Positions 40,836 to 50,071 of a stretch of DNA of 64,000 bases are shown here, piece by piece. Position 1 is the first letter of the stretch. Each line of letters begins with the position of its first letter. This DNA comes from Mycolicibacterium gilvum (lineage in GTDB: Bacteria > Actinomycetota > Actinomycetes > Mycobacteriales > Mycobacteriaceae), in contig NZ_UGQM01000001.1 of assembly GCF_900454025.1 (NCBI RefSeq), forward strand, positions 930,001 to 994,000, given 5' to 3'. The notes below the pieces were generated by a model. The model made no database searches. It saw only the letters and a list, made by a program, of their open reading frames with translations, and was not told the origin of the DNA. The position numbers and the translations under genes are program-made.

Positions 40836-41854
40836 CGGGCGAGGTGCCGCGACCGGTATTCGCCCATCTGCTGCGTATGACGGACCATCGCGCCACGTTC
40901 GAGCACGCACTTCTCGCCGACCCGCGCCGCGAACACGGCTACTGCACCGACGACATGGCCCGCGTGCTGGTCGTCGCCGCCCGCGAACCCGAATCGACGG
41001 GGGAGGTCACCCGCCTGGCCACCCACGCGTTGCGCTTCCTGAACCGCGCGCAACGCGTCGACGGCACCTTCCGCAACAGGATGAGTGCCGACGGCCATTG
41101 GACCGACGCGCCGAGTACCGACGATCACTGGGGTCGCGCCATCTGGGGGCTGGGCACAGCCGCCGCCCACAGCGCGGTCGGAATGGTCCGTCGGCTGGCG
41201 GTGATCCAGTTCGAACGCGCCGCGGTGGCCCGCTCACCGCATTCTCGCGCAATGGCCTACGCCGCGATCGGGGCTGCCGAGATCCTCAGCGTGGACCCCG
41301 GCAATGTCGCAGCGCTCACACTGCTCGCCGACTACGCCGCTTCGGCACCGCGACCGGCCGGCGATGCCGAATGGTACTGGCCTGAAAGAAGACTCACCTA
41401 CAACAACGCCGCACTGGCCGAGGCGATGATCGCCACCGGGGTTGCGCTGCACCACGGCGAACTTCGGCAGTGCGGACTGGACATGCTGCGTTGGCTGCTG
41501 CGCGTCGAGACCTCGAACGGTCACCTCTCGCCGACCCCCGTCGGAGGGCGCGGGCCCGGCGACGGCGCCCCCGGATTCGACCAGCAGCCGATCGAGGTGG
41601 CCAGCCTGGCCGAGGCGTGTGCCCGCGCCGCGGACACCGACCCGGACCCGATGTGGCCGGAGGCGGTGCTGGCCGCGGCGGCCTGGTTCCAGGGTGACAA
41701 TGACCGCGGATCACCGATGTGGGATCCACAGACCGGTGGTGGCTTCGACGGCTTGCACCCCGACCGGGTGAACCTGAATCAGGGTGCGGAGTCCACCCTC
41801 GCGGTGATCGCCACGCTGCAACACGCGCGCACCTTCGCACAGGTCGCATCATGA
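40832..41854 (+). CDS. Predicted (alpha/alpha) toroid carbohydrate-active protein
   Basis: This is a 340-aa helical protein overlapping its neighbours by 4 bp on both sides. Repeated motifs of a six-hairpin/toroid fold are visible: GYCTDDMARVLVVAA, TDDHWGRAIWGLGTA, YNNAALAEAMIATG, SNGHLSPTP and FDQQPIEVASLAEAC. The acidic TDDM and TDDHW pairs could be catalytic. Such proteins appear beside GT4 and GH130 genes in actinobacteria and are often labelled only as glycosyltransferase-associated. A role in making or cutting a manno-oligosaccharide is inferred from context only. Confidence 0.65.
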   Translation: MTGEVPRPVFAHLLRMTDHRATFEHALLADPRREHGYCTDDMARVLVVAAREPESTGEVTRLATHALRFLNRAQRVDGTFRNRMSADGHWTDAPSTDDHWGRAIWGLGTAAAHSAVGMVRRLAVIQFERAAVARSPHSRAMAYAAIGAAEILSVDPGNVAALTLLADYAASAPRPAGDAEWYWPERRLTYNNAALAEAMIATGVALHHGELRQCGLDMLRWLLRVETSNGHLSPTPVGGRGPGDGAPGFDQQPIEVASLAEACARAADTDPDPMWPEAVLAAAAWFQGDNDRGSPMWDPQTGGGFDGLHPDRVNLNQGAESTLAVIATLQHARTFAQVAS

Positions 41855-43326
41855 CCCTCGCCGGGGAACGGTTGGCGACCCGCAGCCCGCAGCGCGTCGC
41901 GGCCGATCCGAGCCGCGTGGTCACCCGGCTGTTCGTGCCGGGCCAGGAGGGTTTCGAGGCCCAGGATTCCCGGGCCGGGGCCGTGCTGTCCCGGATCCTG
42001 AGCCTGACCGACGACGAGGTGCGTGCGACCCTGCACGACGTGCTGTCCCGTTTCGACGGGCGCCACCGTGATCTGAAAGCGACGTTGCGCCGGCATGCCG
42101 GCGAGTTCGCCGACCGGCTCGACAAGGACTGTGAGCTCGATGAGTCGCGAATGCTGTTGGTGGGCGCGACATTCACCAACGAGTATGCGATCGAGGGTGC
42201 GGCGCTGTGCAATCCGAGCATGGTCGCCCATCCCGATCAGTCCGACGTCGCCGCTGGCAGCTTGCGGTTCGTGATGAGCGTGCGGGGGATCGGTGAGGGG
42301 CACCGCTCCACCATCGGATTTCGTAGCGGCGTGGTCGATTCGGCGGGTAACGCCACCGTCGACGAGGCTGCCCGGTTCGCCGGCACCGGGCGGATGAGGC
42401 CGACCATGCTCGAGGCCGCCGTCTTCCGCACGGAGCTGCGCGAGCAGGGCCGTGGCGGCGAGGCCGCCGACTACGTCTTCGACGCCCTCGGTGAATTGTT
42501 CACCTGGTCCGACCTCGACGAGCAGCTCGACAAGCTGCACGACCACCTGCGTACCCGGGGGCACGTCGAGGAGACGATCACTGTCATCCGCAGTATCGCC
42601 GCCCGCGCGTATGCCGTCGAATTCCCCTCAGACATAAATCTTTCCGAGTGTGTGCTGTGGCCGGCGATGGACGCCGAGCACGCCGGCATGGAGGACGCCC
42701 GCTTCGTTCGGTTCGTCGACGACGGTTCGGTCAGCTACCACGCCACGTACACGGCCTACAGCGGCTCGCATATCAGCCAGCAGCTGCTCACCACCACGGA
42801 CTTCCGCACCTTCACGTCTGGACCGCTTGTCGGACGTGCCGCCGCGAACAAGGGGCTGGCGCTGTTTCCGCGCCGCATCAACGGTCGGTACGCGGCCATG
42901 TCCAGATCGGACCGCGAGACCAACACCGTCGCGTTCGCCGATCACCTGTCGGTGTGGCCGACGGCCTCGCCGTGTCAGGCGCCGGCCGAGGTGTGGGAGA
43001 CGCTGCAACTCGGGAACTGCGGTCCGCCCATCGAAACCGGGGAGGGCTGGCTGGTGTTGACGCACGGGGTCGGGCCGATGCGCACGTACAGCATCGGCGC
43101 GATCCTGCTCGACCTCGACGATCCGACCCGGGTGATCGGCCGTCTGCGCAGACCGCTGCTGACTCCGGAGCCTCATGAGCGCAACGGGTACGTCCCGAAT
43201 GTCGTGTACTCGTGCGGTGCGCTCGTCCACGCCGGCACGCTGGTGATCCCGATCGGGATCTGCGACAGCGCGATCGGCGTGGCCACGGTGCCACTCGCCG
43301 ATCTGATGGGTGAACTCGGACGGTAA
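41851..43326 (+). CDS. GH130-family glycoside phosphorylase
   Basis: This 491-aa protein, ATG 41851, overlaps the previous stop (ATGA). The five-bladed propeller of GH130 is recognisable from AGMEDARFVRFVDDG (the family E-D-x-R motif), LFPRRINGRYAAMSR, WETLQLGNCGPPIETGEGWLV and NGYVPNVVYSCGALV. GH130 enzymes phosphorolyse beta-mannosides, or hydrolyse them in some subfamilies. The N-terminal 150 residues are helical and longer than in minimal members. Together with the GT4 and toroid proteins it may build and recycle an oligosaccharide. Confidence 0.85.
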   Translation: MTLAGERLATRSPQRVAADPSRVVTRLFVPGQEGFEAQDSRAGAVLSRILSLTDDEVRATLHDVLSRFDGRHRDLKATLRRHAGEFADRLDKDCELDESRMLLVGATFTNEYAIEGAALCNPSMVAHPDQSDVAAGSLRFVMSVRGIGEGHRSTIGFRSGVVDSAGNATVDEAARFAGTGRMRPTMLEAAVFRTELREQGRGGEAADYVFDALGELFTWSDLDEQLDKLHDHLRTRGHVEETITVIRSIAARAYAVEFPSDINLSECVLWPAMDAEHAGMEDARFVRFVDDGSVSYHATYTAYSGSHISQQLLTTTDFRTFTSGPLVGRAAANKGLALFPRRINGRYAAMSRSDRETNTVAFADHLSVWPTASPCQAPAEVWETLQLGNCGPPIETGEGWLVLTHGVGPMRTYSIGAILLDLDDPTRVIGRLRRPLLTPEPHERNGYVPNVVYSCGALVHAGTLVIPIGICDSAIGVATVPLADLMGELGR

Positions 43327-43472
43327 GCGTCGGCGTCGAGCACGGGTATGCTCAAAGGCAACCCGTCGGTGCGATGCCGCTGTTCACTCCGCCACCGCCG
43401 ACCGGTTCCCATCACTTTCGGTTTCAGGGTCTGTCACGGCGCCCTTCGGCTGGATCGACGCTAGGACCCCCA

Positions 43473-44546
43473 ATGGCCATCACCGACATCGCCAAGTACA
43501 CGCATCTCAGTCCCGAGGACATCGAAAGCCTCGGCCGGGAGCTGGACGCGATCCGTAGCGACATCGAGGAGTCGCTGGGCTCCCGCGACGCCGCCTACAT
43601 CCGGCGCACCATCGCGTTCCAGCGCACACTCGACGTCGCAGCGCGGGCGCTCATCGCGACGACTCGCTCGACGGCCGGCTGGTTGCTGGGGACCGCCGCG
43701 CTCGGCGTCGCCAAGAGCGTCGAGAACATGGAGATCGGGCACAATGTGTCTCACGGCCAATGGGATTGGATGAATGATCCGGCGATCCACTCCAGCACCT
43801 GGGAGTGGGACATGGTCGCGGTGTCGAGTCAGTGGCGGTCGTCGCACAACTACCGCCACCACGTGTTCACCAACGTGCTCGGCGAGGATGACGACCTGGG
43901 ATTCGGCGTCATGCGGGTGACCCCGGAGCAGCCATGGACGAAGGCGCATCTGCTGCAGCCGCTGCAGAACCTGTTCCTGGCGCTGACGTTCGAGTGGGCC
44001 ATCGCCCTGCACGGTGTGGACCTCGGCCGTACCCGGCCCGAGAAGATCGCCCAGGTGAAGGCGGTCGTGGGTAAGGTCGCGCGCCAGGGCGTCAAGGACT
44101 ACGCATTGTGGCCGGCGCTGAGTCTCAGGCGCTGGCGCCGAACCCTGAAGGCCAACGTCGTCGCCAACCTGATGCGCAACCTGTGGGCGTACGTGGTGAT
44201 CTTCTGCGGGCATTTCCCCGACGGCACACAGAAATTCATGCCGGAGGTGCTGGAGACCGAGACCAGGGCCGAATGGTACCTGCGCCAGATGCTGGGCACC
44301 GCCAACTTCAAGGCCGGCCGACTGCTGGGGTTCGCCAGCGGCAACCTGTGCTATCAGATCGAGCACCATCTCTTCCCGGACCTGCCGAGCAACCGCCTCG
44401 CCGAGATCTCGCGACGGGTACGGCCGTTGTGCGAGAAGTACGACCTGCCCTACCTCACGGGTTCCTTGGCGCGTCAGTACGCGTCGACACTGCGGACCAT
44501 CCATCGGCTGGCGCTGCCGAACGGGTTCGTGGCCGCGGCCGTTTGA
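43473..44546 (+). CDS. Membrane fatty-acid desaturase, DesA3-like paralogue 3
   Basis: This 357-aa protein has the histidine boxes GHNVSHGQW, SSHNYRHH and QIEHHLFP. ATG 43473 (MAITDIAKYTHLS) is used; an upstream in-frame ATG at 43380 would add residues not shared with the paralogues. It is closest to the desaturase at 33488. It follows the GH130 gene after 146 bp and precedes a WS/DGAT acyltransferase by 30 bp, which could store its product as wax ester or triacylglycerol. Confidence 0.88.
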   Translation: MAITDIAKYTHLSPEDIESLGRELDAIRSDIEESLGSRDAAYIRRTIAFQRTLDVAARALIATTRSTAGWLLGTAALGVAKSVENMEIGHNVSHGQWDWMNDPAIHSSTWEWDMVAVSSQWRSSHNYRHHVFTNVLGEDDDLGFGVMRVTPEQPWTKAHLLQPLQNLFLALTFEWAIALHGVDLGRTRPEKIAQVKAVVGKVARQGVKDYALWPALSLRRWRRTLKANVVANLMRNLWAYVVIFCGHFPDGTQKFMPEVLETETRAEWYLRQMLGTANFKAGRLLGFASGNLCYQIEHHLFPDLPSNRLAEISRRVRPLCEKYDLPYLTGSLARQYASTLRTIHRLALPNGFVAAAV

Positions 44547-44576
44547 GATGCCGGTCACATTGGGTACGCGGGCGCC

Positions 44577-45962
44577 ATGGAACGCCTGAGCGGTCTCGAC
44601 GCGGGGATGTTGTACAGCGAATCTCCCACGGTGCCGCTGCACGTGTGTTCGGTGACCGAACTGGACACCTCGACCGTCCCGGGCGGCTACACGTTCGCGA
44701 AGTTCCGCGACCATCTCGCCTCCCGGGTGCCCGCCATCCCGGAGTTCCGCACCAAGCTCGCCGACAACGACCTGAACTTCGACCATCCGGTCTGGGTGGA
44801 GGACGACGACTTCGACCTCACCCGGCACCTCAACCGGGTCGCGCTGCCCGAACCCGGGGGACGCGACGAGCTGGCCGAGCTCTGCGGACGCCTCATCGGG
44901 ATGCCGCTGGAGCGCAGCAAGCCGTTGTGGGAGATGTGGGTGATCGAGGGCGTGGGCGGCAGTGCCGCGCGCGAGGACGGACGGCTGGCGCTGCTGCTCA
45001 AGGTCCATCACGCCGCCGTCGACGGTGTGTCTGCGGCCGACCTGCTCGCGAAGCTGCTGGACACCGAACCCGACGCCCCGCCGCCCGACCCGGTCGACGC
45101 GCCGACGGGCGCGAGCACGTGGGAGATCGCCGCGGACGGGCTCTGGCGGGTCGTGACGCGACCCTGGCAGCTCACGCGCGTGGTGCCGGTCGCGACGTCG
45201 CTGGTCACCAACACCGTCAGTCGCGCCTTCTCGGGGAACGCGATGGCCCTGCCGTTCTCGGCGCCGTCGACACCGTTCAACGCCCCGTTGACCTCCGACC
45301 GAAACATTGCGTTCGCGCAGTTGGACCTCGACGACGTCAAGAAGGTCAAGAACCAGGCCGAGGTGAAGGTCAACGACGTGGTGATGGCGCTGTGCGCGGG
45401 CGCGTTGCGCGGATACCTGGACGAGCGCGGCGCACTGCCGGACAAGCCGTTGATCGCCGTCGTCCCGTCTTCGGTGCACGGTCAGACCGACCGTCCCGGC
45501 CGAAACCAGCTCTCGGGCATGTTCTGCAACCTGCACACCGACATCGAGGATCCGCTGGACCGCCTGTACGCGATCGGCGCCTCGAACGTGCGGGCCAAGG
45601 AACACAGCGGGTCGCTGGGCCCGTCCATGTTGATGGACCTGGCGCAGTCGGTGTCGCGCACCATGTTCGGATGGTTGCTCGGCGGGCTGTCGCGGACCTC
45701 GCTGGGCAACACCGCGATCCACAACGTGATCATCTCCAACGTCGCCGGCCCGCCGACCACGCTCTACAGCGGCGGGGCCGAGATCACCGGCCTGTACCCG
45801 CTGGGCCCGATCTTCCCGGGATCCGGCCTGAACATCACGGTGATGTCGATGGGTGACAAGCTCAACGTCGGCATCATCTCGTGCCCGAAACTCACCGATG
45901 ACCTGTGGGATCTGGCCGACCGCTTCGACGCCGAGCTGGCCGACCTGCTCGCACGCAGCTGA
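44577..45962 (+). CDS. Wax ester synthase / diacylglycerol acyltransferase (WS/DGAT)
   Basis: This 461-aa acyltransferase has the catalytic HHAAVDG motif at about residues 143-149. The family's C-terminal PVSS-like region (FCNLHTDIEDPLDRLYAI), ISNVAGPPTTLYSGGA and GPIFPGSGLNITVMSMGD are also visible. It esterifies acyl-CoA to diacylglycerol or fatty alcohol, forming storage lipid in mycobacteria. It probably forms a unit with the desaturase 30 bp upstream. Confidence 0.9.
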   Translation: MERLSGLDAGMLYSESPTVPLHVCSVTELDTSTVPGGYTFAKFRDHLASRVPAIPEFRTKLADNDLNFDHPVWVEDDDFDLTRHLNRVALPEPGGRDELAELCGRLIGMPLERSKPLWEMWVIEGVGGSAAREDGRLALLLKVHHAAVDGVSAADLLAKLLDTEPDAPPPDPVDAPTGASTWEIAADGLWRVVTRPWQLTRVVPVATSLVTNTVSRAFSGNAMALPFSAPSTPFNAPLTSDRNIAFAQLDLDDVKKVKNQAEVKVNDVVMALCAGALRGYLDERGALPDKPLIAVVPSSVHGQTDRPGRNQLSGMFCNLHTDIEDPLDRLYAIGASNVRAKEHSGSLGPSMLMDLAQSVSRTMFGWLLGGLSRTSLGNTAIHNVIISNVAGPPTTLYSGGAEITGLYPLGPIFPGSGLNITVMSMGDKLNVGIISCPKLTDDLWDLADRFDAELADLLARS

Positions 45963-46052
45963 TATCCCTCGGCGGGCACCCCGGCGGTTAAGAGTGCGGG
46001 CGAAGCGGGAAGCCTAGACGTCGGCTGCTGGTCGTCGACGGAAGGAGTGCAT

Positions 46053-47504
46053 GTGAGCACCCCGCAGGGTGGCGCTCGGTTGGGTACCCGGTTCGGGCCG
46101 TACGAGTTGCACTCCGTGATCGGGGTCGGGGGAATGGGCGAGGTGTACCGCGCCTACGACACCGCGCGGGAGCGCATGGTCGCGATCAAGCTGCTGCGCC
46201 CCGAGATGGCGGCCGACCACAGTTTTCAGGAGCGGTTCCGACGCGAATCGCGGGTGGCGGCGCGGCTGCAGGAGCCGCACGTGATCCCGGTGCACAACTT
46301 CGGCGAGATCGACGGCGTCCTCTACATCGACATGCGACTGGTCGAGGGCTCCAGCCTCAAAGAGGTGCTGCGCAGCGACGGCCCGCTGCAGCCGGCGCGG
46401 GCGGTGTCGATCATCCGGCAGGTGGCCGCGGCGCTGGACGACGCGCACGCCAACGGGCTGGTGCACCGCGACATCAAGCCGGAGAACGTGCTGCTCACCG
46501 GAGACGACTTCGCCTACCTGGTCGACTTCGGCATCGCCCACGGCGGCGGGGAGGCGTCGGTGACCTCGACCGGTCTGGTCGTCGGGTCCAGCGCCTACAT
46601 GGCGCCCGAACGCTTCAGCGGGGAACGCGGCGGGCCCGCGTCGGACATCTACTCGCTGGCCTGCCTGCTGTACGAGTCGCTGACGGGCCGCGCGCCGTTC
46701 GAGGCGGCCGACGTGCGGCAGGTGTGGAGCGCGCACATGTTCGCCGCACCGCCGCGGCCGAGCATCATGCGCCGCGGGGTCAGCCGCGCGTTCGACGACG
46801 TGATCGCCCGCGGGATGGCGAAGAACCCGGCCGAGCGCTACGCCACTGCGGGCGAGCTGGCCCGCGCGGCGGCCGCCGCGGCCGCTGCGGCACCCGATGC
46901 CGAGCCGGTGGCCCCGGTGGCGCCGCCGTCGACGCGGCAGTTCTCCGGGGTGCATCCCGCGATGACCCCGCCGCCGGCGCCTGCACCGGTGGCCCCGGCG
47001 CGGAAGGCCGGGCGGGGGCAGGCCGCGCTGGTGGCCGGGATCGTCGTGATGTTCGTCGCGGCCGCGGTGCTGGCGTTGGTGCTGGTGTTCACCGGCGGCT
47101 CGGACCCGCAGCCGCCCCGCATCGCGGCACCGCCGTCCTCGTCGTCGGAGACGACACCGCCGACCACGTCGGCCGTCGACGGGGTGTCGGGCACGGATTC
47201 GCAAGGCTTCGTGGGACATACGGCCCGCTGCGATTCGGGGGACACGCCCGCGGCGCTGATCCGGACGTCGCTGTCGCTGGCGATCATCTGCGACCGCGGG
47301 GACGGCGACTACTACTACCGCGGGGAGCGGTTGCGGGACGGCGCGAATCGCGAGATCGACGGGGCGCGGCGCTCCGGTGACGGTTTCACCGTGACGGGCT
47401 CGGACGGTGCCCGCTATGACGTGCAGCCGGATCAGTTGACGATCTCCAGCGGCGGGAGTGTGGATTCCGCGGAGCCGGCGTTGGAGTACGGCTCCGCGCA
47501 GTGA
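46053..47504 (+). CDS. Transmembrane Ser/Thr protein kinase
   Basis: This protein of about 483 aa starts at GTG 46053, 5 nt after an AAGGAG site. The kinase domain has GVGGMGEV, VAIKLL, HRDIKPEN (about residue 138), DFG and YMAPERF. A Pro/Ala-rich linker follows, then a transmembrane helix (about 326-347, VAGIVVMFVAAAVLALVLVF). The extracellular part of about 130 residues (DSQGFVGHTARCDSG, DGDYYYRGERLRDG) matches no known sensor that I recognise. The kinase half resembles that of the kinase at 16579. It converges on the PBP gene, with an imperfect palindrome between them. Confidence 0.87.
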   Translation: MSTPQGGARLGTRFGPYELHSVIGVGGMGEVYRAYDTARERMVAIKLLRPEMAADHSFQERFRRESRVAARLQEPHVIPVHNFGEIDGVLYIDMRLVEGSSLKEVLRSDGPLQPARAVSIIRQVAAALDDAHANGLVHRDIKPENVLLTGDDFAYLVDFGIAHGGGEASVTSTGLVVGSSAYMAPERFSGERGGPASDIYSLACLLYESLTGRAPFEAADVRQVWSAHMFAAPPRPSIMRRGVSRAFDDVIARGMAKNPAERYATAGELARAAAAAAAAAPDAEPVAPVAPPSTRQFSGVHPAMTPPPAPAPVAPARKAGRGQAALVAGIVVMFVAAAVLALVLVFTGGSDPQPPRIAAPPSSSSETTPPTTSAVDGVSGTDSQGFVGHTARCDSGDTPAALIRTSLSLAIICDRGDGDYYYRGERLRDGANREIDGARRSGDGFTVTGSDGARYDVQPDQLTISSGGSVDSAEPALEYGSAQ

Positions 47505-47512
47505 CCCGGCCT

Positions 47513-47569
47513 CGAGATTGCGCTGAGGGTTGCGGGCGTGCCGATTCCACAGCCCTGACTGCAATCTCG
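47513..47569. terminator. Long imperfect palindrome between convergent kinase and PBP genes
   Basis: Arms 47513-47532 and 47550-47569 pair over 20 positions with two mismatches and two wobble pairs; the outer 9 bp (CGAGATTGC/GCAATCTCG) are perfect. The size and loop length resemble the three palindromic elements at 13.6-15.3 kb, but the sequence differs. It probably ends transcription from both sides. Confidence 0.6.
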
Positions 47570-47574
47570 CGGCC

Positions 47575-50058
47575 TCACGCCGGCGGCGGCGGGGGTGGTG
47601 CCGGTGGAGGGGGCGGCGGCGGAGGGGGCGCCGGCCACGGCAGCACTATCGGCGGCAGCCCCGGGATCTCGATGACGTTCGGCGGAGGCGGTGGCGGCGG
47701 CGCGTCCCCGGGCGGTGGAGGTGGCGGTGCGCTGGGCGGTGGCGGTGGACGGTAGACCACGGGCGGGATGCCGTTGCTGGTGAGGATCGTGACGATCGAG
47801 CCGGGGATCGTCTTACCGCGCGGTGACGTCCCCACCACTGTGCCCCTCGCCGAGTTGCTGTTGATCGCGGTCGGATCGGGGGAGACCTGAAAGCCGCTCT
47901 CTACCAACTTGTTCCGCGCTGCGTCGAGCTTCATCCCGGTGACGCTGGGCACCTCGCTGCCCGGGCCGCCGTCGACATAGCGGGGTTCGGTGGGCGGCAG
48001 CGCGACCGGACCGAAGTCCTCGGCGATCGGTTTCATGGCCCGGTACCAGGTCAGCGCGGGTTCGGTACCGCCGTACAGATCGCCGTCGCCGCACTTGCGC
48101 AGGGGGTAGGAGCACAGACCCGACGGCGACGGGGAGTCGTCGAAGATGTAGTTCGCGGCGGCGTAGCGATTCGTGAACCCGAGGAACGCCGAGGACCGGT
48201 GCGACTCGGTGGTGCCGGTCTTGCCGGACATCGGTAGATCCCATCCGACCGAACCCGCTGCGCCGGTGGCGGTTCCGCTGGTGTGGTCCTTGCCGAGCGC
48301 GTTGGCCATCGCGTTGGCGAGCCCTTCGGGGACCACCTGCTCGCAGGGCGGCGTCTGCAGCGGGACCTCGTTGCCGTGGCGGTCGAAGACCTTGTCGATG
48401 GGGCTCGGCGGGCACCACATGCCGCCGGAGGCCAGCGTCGCCGCGACATTGGTCAACTCCAGGGCGTTGAGCTCGAAGGGGCCCAGCGTGAAAGAGCCGA
48501 TGTTCTGCCGCTTGACGAAATCGGCGATGCTCTCGTCGGTTTCGGGATCGTAGACGCGGGCGGACCCGGGCTCGGTGTAGGAGCGCAGCCCGAGCCGGAC
48601 GGCCATGTCCACCGCGCGGGGCACCCCGATCTGCGAGATCAGTTTGGCGAACGCGGTATTGGGTGATTTCGCCAGCGCATCGGTGACGTTCATCTGGCCG
48701 GCGAAGCCAGAGACGTTCTTCACGCACCAGGTCTTCGGTGGGCATCCCGGTTCGGTACTGTCGCCCAGGCCGGTGGCGCGGAACGTCTGCGGCACGTCCA
48801 GGGTGGCGTTGATGCCCAGACCCATCTCCAGCGCTGCGGCGGTGGTAAAGATCTTGAAGATCGACCCGGCGCCGTCGCCGGCGAGGGTGAACGGTTGCGG
48901 CTGCACCGTCTGCCCGGCGTTGAGATCCAGCCCGTAGCTGCGATTGTCGGCCATCGCGACCACCCGGTGGGCGTCCTTGCCGGGGAGGATCACGCTCATG
49001 ACGCTGGCCACACCGGGGGTGGTCGGCTCGGCGTAGTGGTCGACGGCCGATTTCACGCCGGCCTGGATCTTCGGGTCCAGCGTGGTGCGGATCAGGTAGC
49101 CGTTGCGTGCGACGTCTTTCATGCTCAGGCCCGCTCGAGCGAGGTAGCGCATCGCGTATTCGCAGAAGAAGCCCCGGTCGCCGGCGGCGATGCAGCCCTG
49201 CGGCAGGGGAGCGGGTCGCGGCAGCACCCCGAGCGGCTGGGCCTTGGCGGCACGCAGTTCGTCGGCGTGCTCGGGCAGGTTGTCGATCATCGTGTCGAGC
49301 ACGATGTTGCGCCGCGCCAGCGCGTCGTCGGGGTTGGTGTACGGGTCGAGGAGGCTGGTGGAGCGCACCATCCCGGCGAGCAGGCTCGCCTGCGCCCAGT
49401 CGAGGTCGGCGGCGTCGATGCCGAAGTAGGTGCGCGCGGCTTCCTGCACGCCGAAGGCCCCGTTGCCGAACGCCACCAGGTTCAGGTAGCGGGTCAGGAT
49501 CTCGGTCTTGGACAGCAATTTGTCCATGGCCAGGGCTGCCCGGATCTCGCGCAGCTTGCGTGCGGGGGTGACGGCGACCGCGGCGCGCCGGTCGGCGTCG
49601 GTCTTCGCGCGTACCAGCAGGTTGAAGTTCTTGACGTACTGCTGTTCCAGCGTCGACCCGCCGCGGACCCCTTTGTCGCCGCGCAGGTAGCCGGCCAGGC
49701 CGGTCAGGGTGCCCTGCCAGTCGACGCCGTTGTGTTCGGTGAACCGCTTGTCCTCGATGGAGATGATGGCGAGCTTCATCGCGCCGGAGATCCGGTCGCT
49801 GGGCACCTCCCAGCGGCGTTGCTCGTAGAGCCACGCGATGGGTTTCCCGGAGGCATCGACCATGGTGGACACGCGCGGCAGTTCGCCGTTGATCAGGTCG
49901 GCGGATTCGTCGGTCGCGGAGTTGGATACGCGCATGACCACCGTGCCGGCGCCGCCCACTAACGGGAACATCAGTGCGGCGACGAGCAGACCCGCGATCA
50001 GGACGCAGCCGGCCAGCTTGCCGGCGGCGATCACCTGTGCCCGACGTCGGTCGCGCAT
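47575..50058 (-). CDS. Bifunctional class A penicillin-binding protein, PonA2 type with PASTA domain
   Basis: This protein of about 827 aa has one N-terminal membrane anchor and a GT51 glycosyltransferase domain (AIISIEDKRFTEHNGVDW, RGGSTLEQQYVKN). The transpeptidase domain shows SIFK (in GAGSIFKIFT), SPN (KSPNTAF) and KTGTT. One PASTA domain follows (EVPSVTGMKLDAARNKLVESG), then a Pro-rich tail. It polymerises and cross-links peptidoglycan. The sequence is of the PonA2 type, but the neighbours are not those of ponA2, so it may be the extra paralogue found in some fast growers. ATG 50058 is used (GTG 50061 possible). An IS701-type element lies 14 bp upstream. Confidence 0.88.
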   Translation of the reverse strand: MRDRRRAQVIAAGKLAGCVLIAGLLVAALMFPLVGGAGTVVMRVSNSATDESADLINGELPRVSTMVDASGKPIAWLYEQRRWEVPSDRISGAMKLAIISIEDKRFTEHNGVDWQGTLTGLAGYLRGDKGVRGGSTLEQQYVKNFNLLVRAKTDADRRAAVAVTPARKLREIRAALAMDKLLSKTEILTRYLNLVAFGNGAFGVQEAARTYFGIDAADLDWAQASLLAGMVRSTSLLDPYTNPDDALARRNIVLDTMIDNLPEHADELRAAKAQPLGVLPRPAPLPQGCIAAGDRGFFCEYAMRYLARAGLSMKDVARNGYLIRTTLDPKIQAGVKSAVDHYAEPTTPGVASVMSVILPGKDAHRVVAMADNRSYGLDLNAGQTVQPQPFTLAGDGAGSIFKIFTTAAALEMGLGINATLDVPQTFRATGLGDSTEPGCPPKTWCVKNVSGFAGQMNVTDALAKSPNTAFAKLISQIGVPRAVDMAVRLGLRSYTEPGSARVYDPETDESIADFVKRQNIGSFTLGPFELNALELTNVAATLASGGMWCPPSPIDKVFDRHGNEVPLQTPPCEQVVPEGLANAMANALGKDHTSGTATGAAGSVGWDLPMSGKTGTTESHRSSAFLGFTNRYAAANYIFDDSPSPSGLCSYPLRKCGDGDLYGGTEPALTWYRAMKPIAEDFGPVALPPTEPRYVDGGPGSEVPSVTGMKLDAARNKLVESGFQVSPDPTAINSNSARGTVVGTSPRGKTIPGSIVTILTSNGIPPVVYRPPPPPSAPPPPPPGDAPPPPPPPNVIEIPGLPPIVLPWPAPPPPPPPPPAPPPPPPA

Positions 50059-50067
50059 CACGCCAGC

Positions 50068-50071
50068 CTAG
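50068..50071 (+). repeat. Left target-site duplication (CTAG) of the IS701-family element
   Basis: CTAG abuts the left inverted repeat and is repeated at 51498-51501. The YTAR target is usual for IS701 elements. Confidence 0.8.

Noticed and set aside
43461..45722. A 753-codon open frame on the minus strand
   Set aside because: It lies fully opposite the desaturase and WS/DGAT genes, has shadow-like composition (Arg, His, Val, Gly, Asp rich) and no recognisable domain.
47575..50058. Naming the PBP ponA2
   Set aside because: The sequence is of the PonA2 type, but the flanking genes differ from the ponA2 locus and some fast-growing mycobacteria carry an additional paralogue, so no symbol is given.
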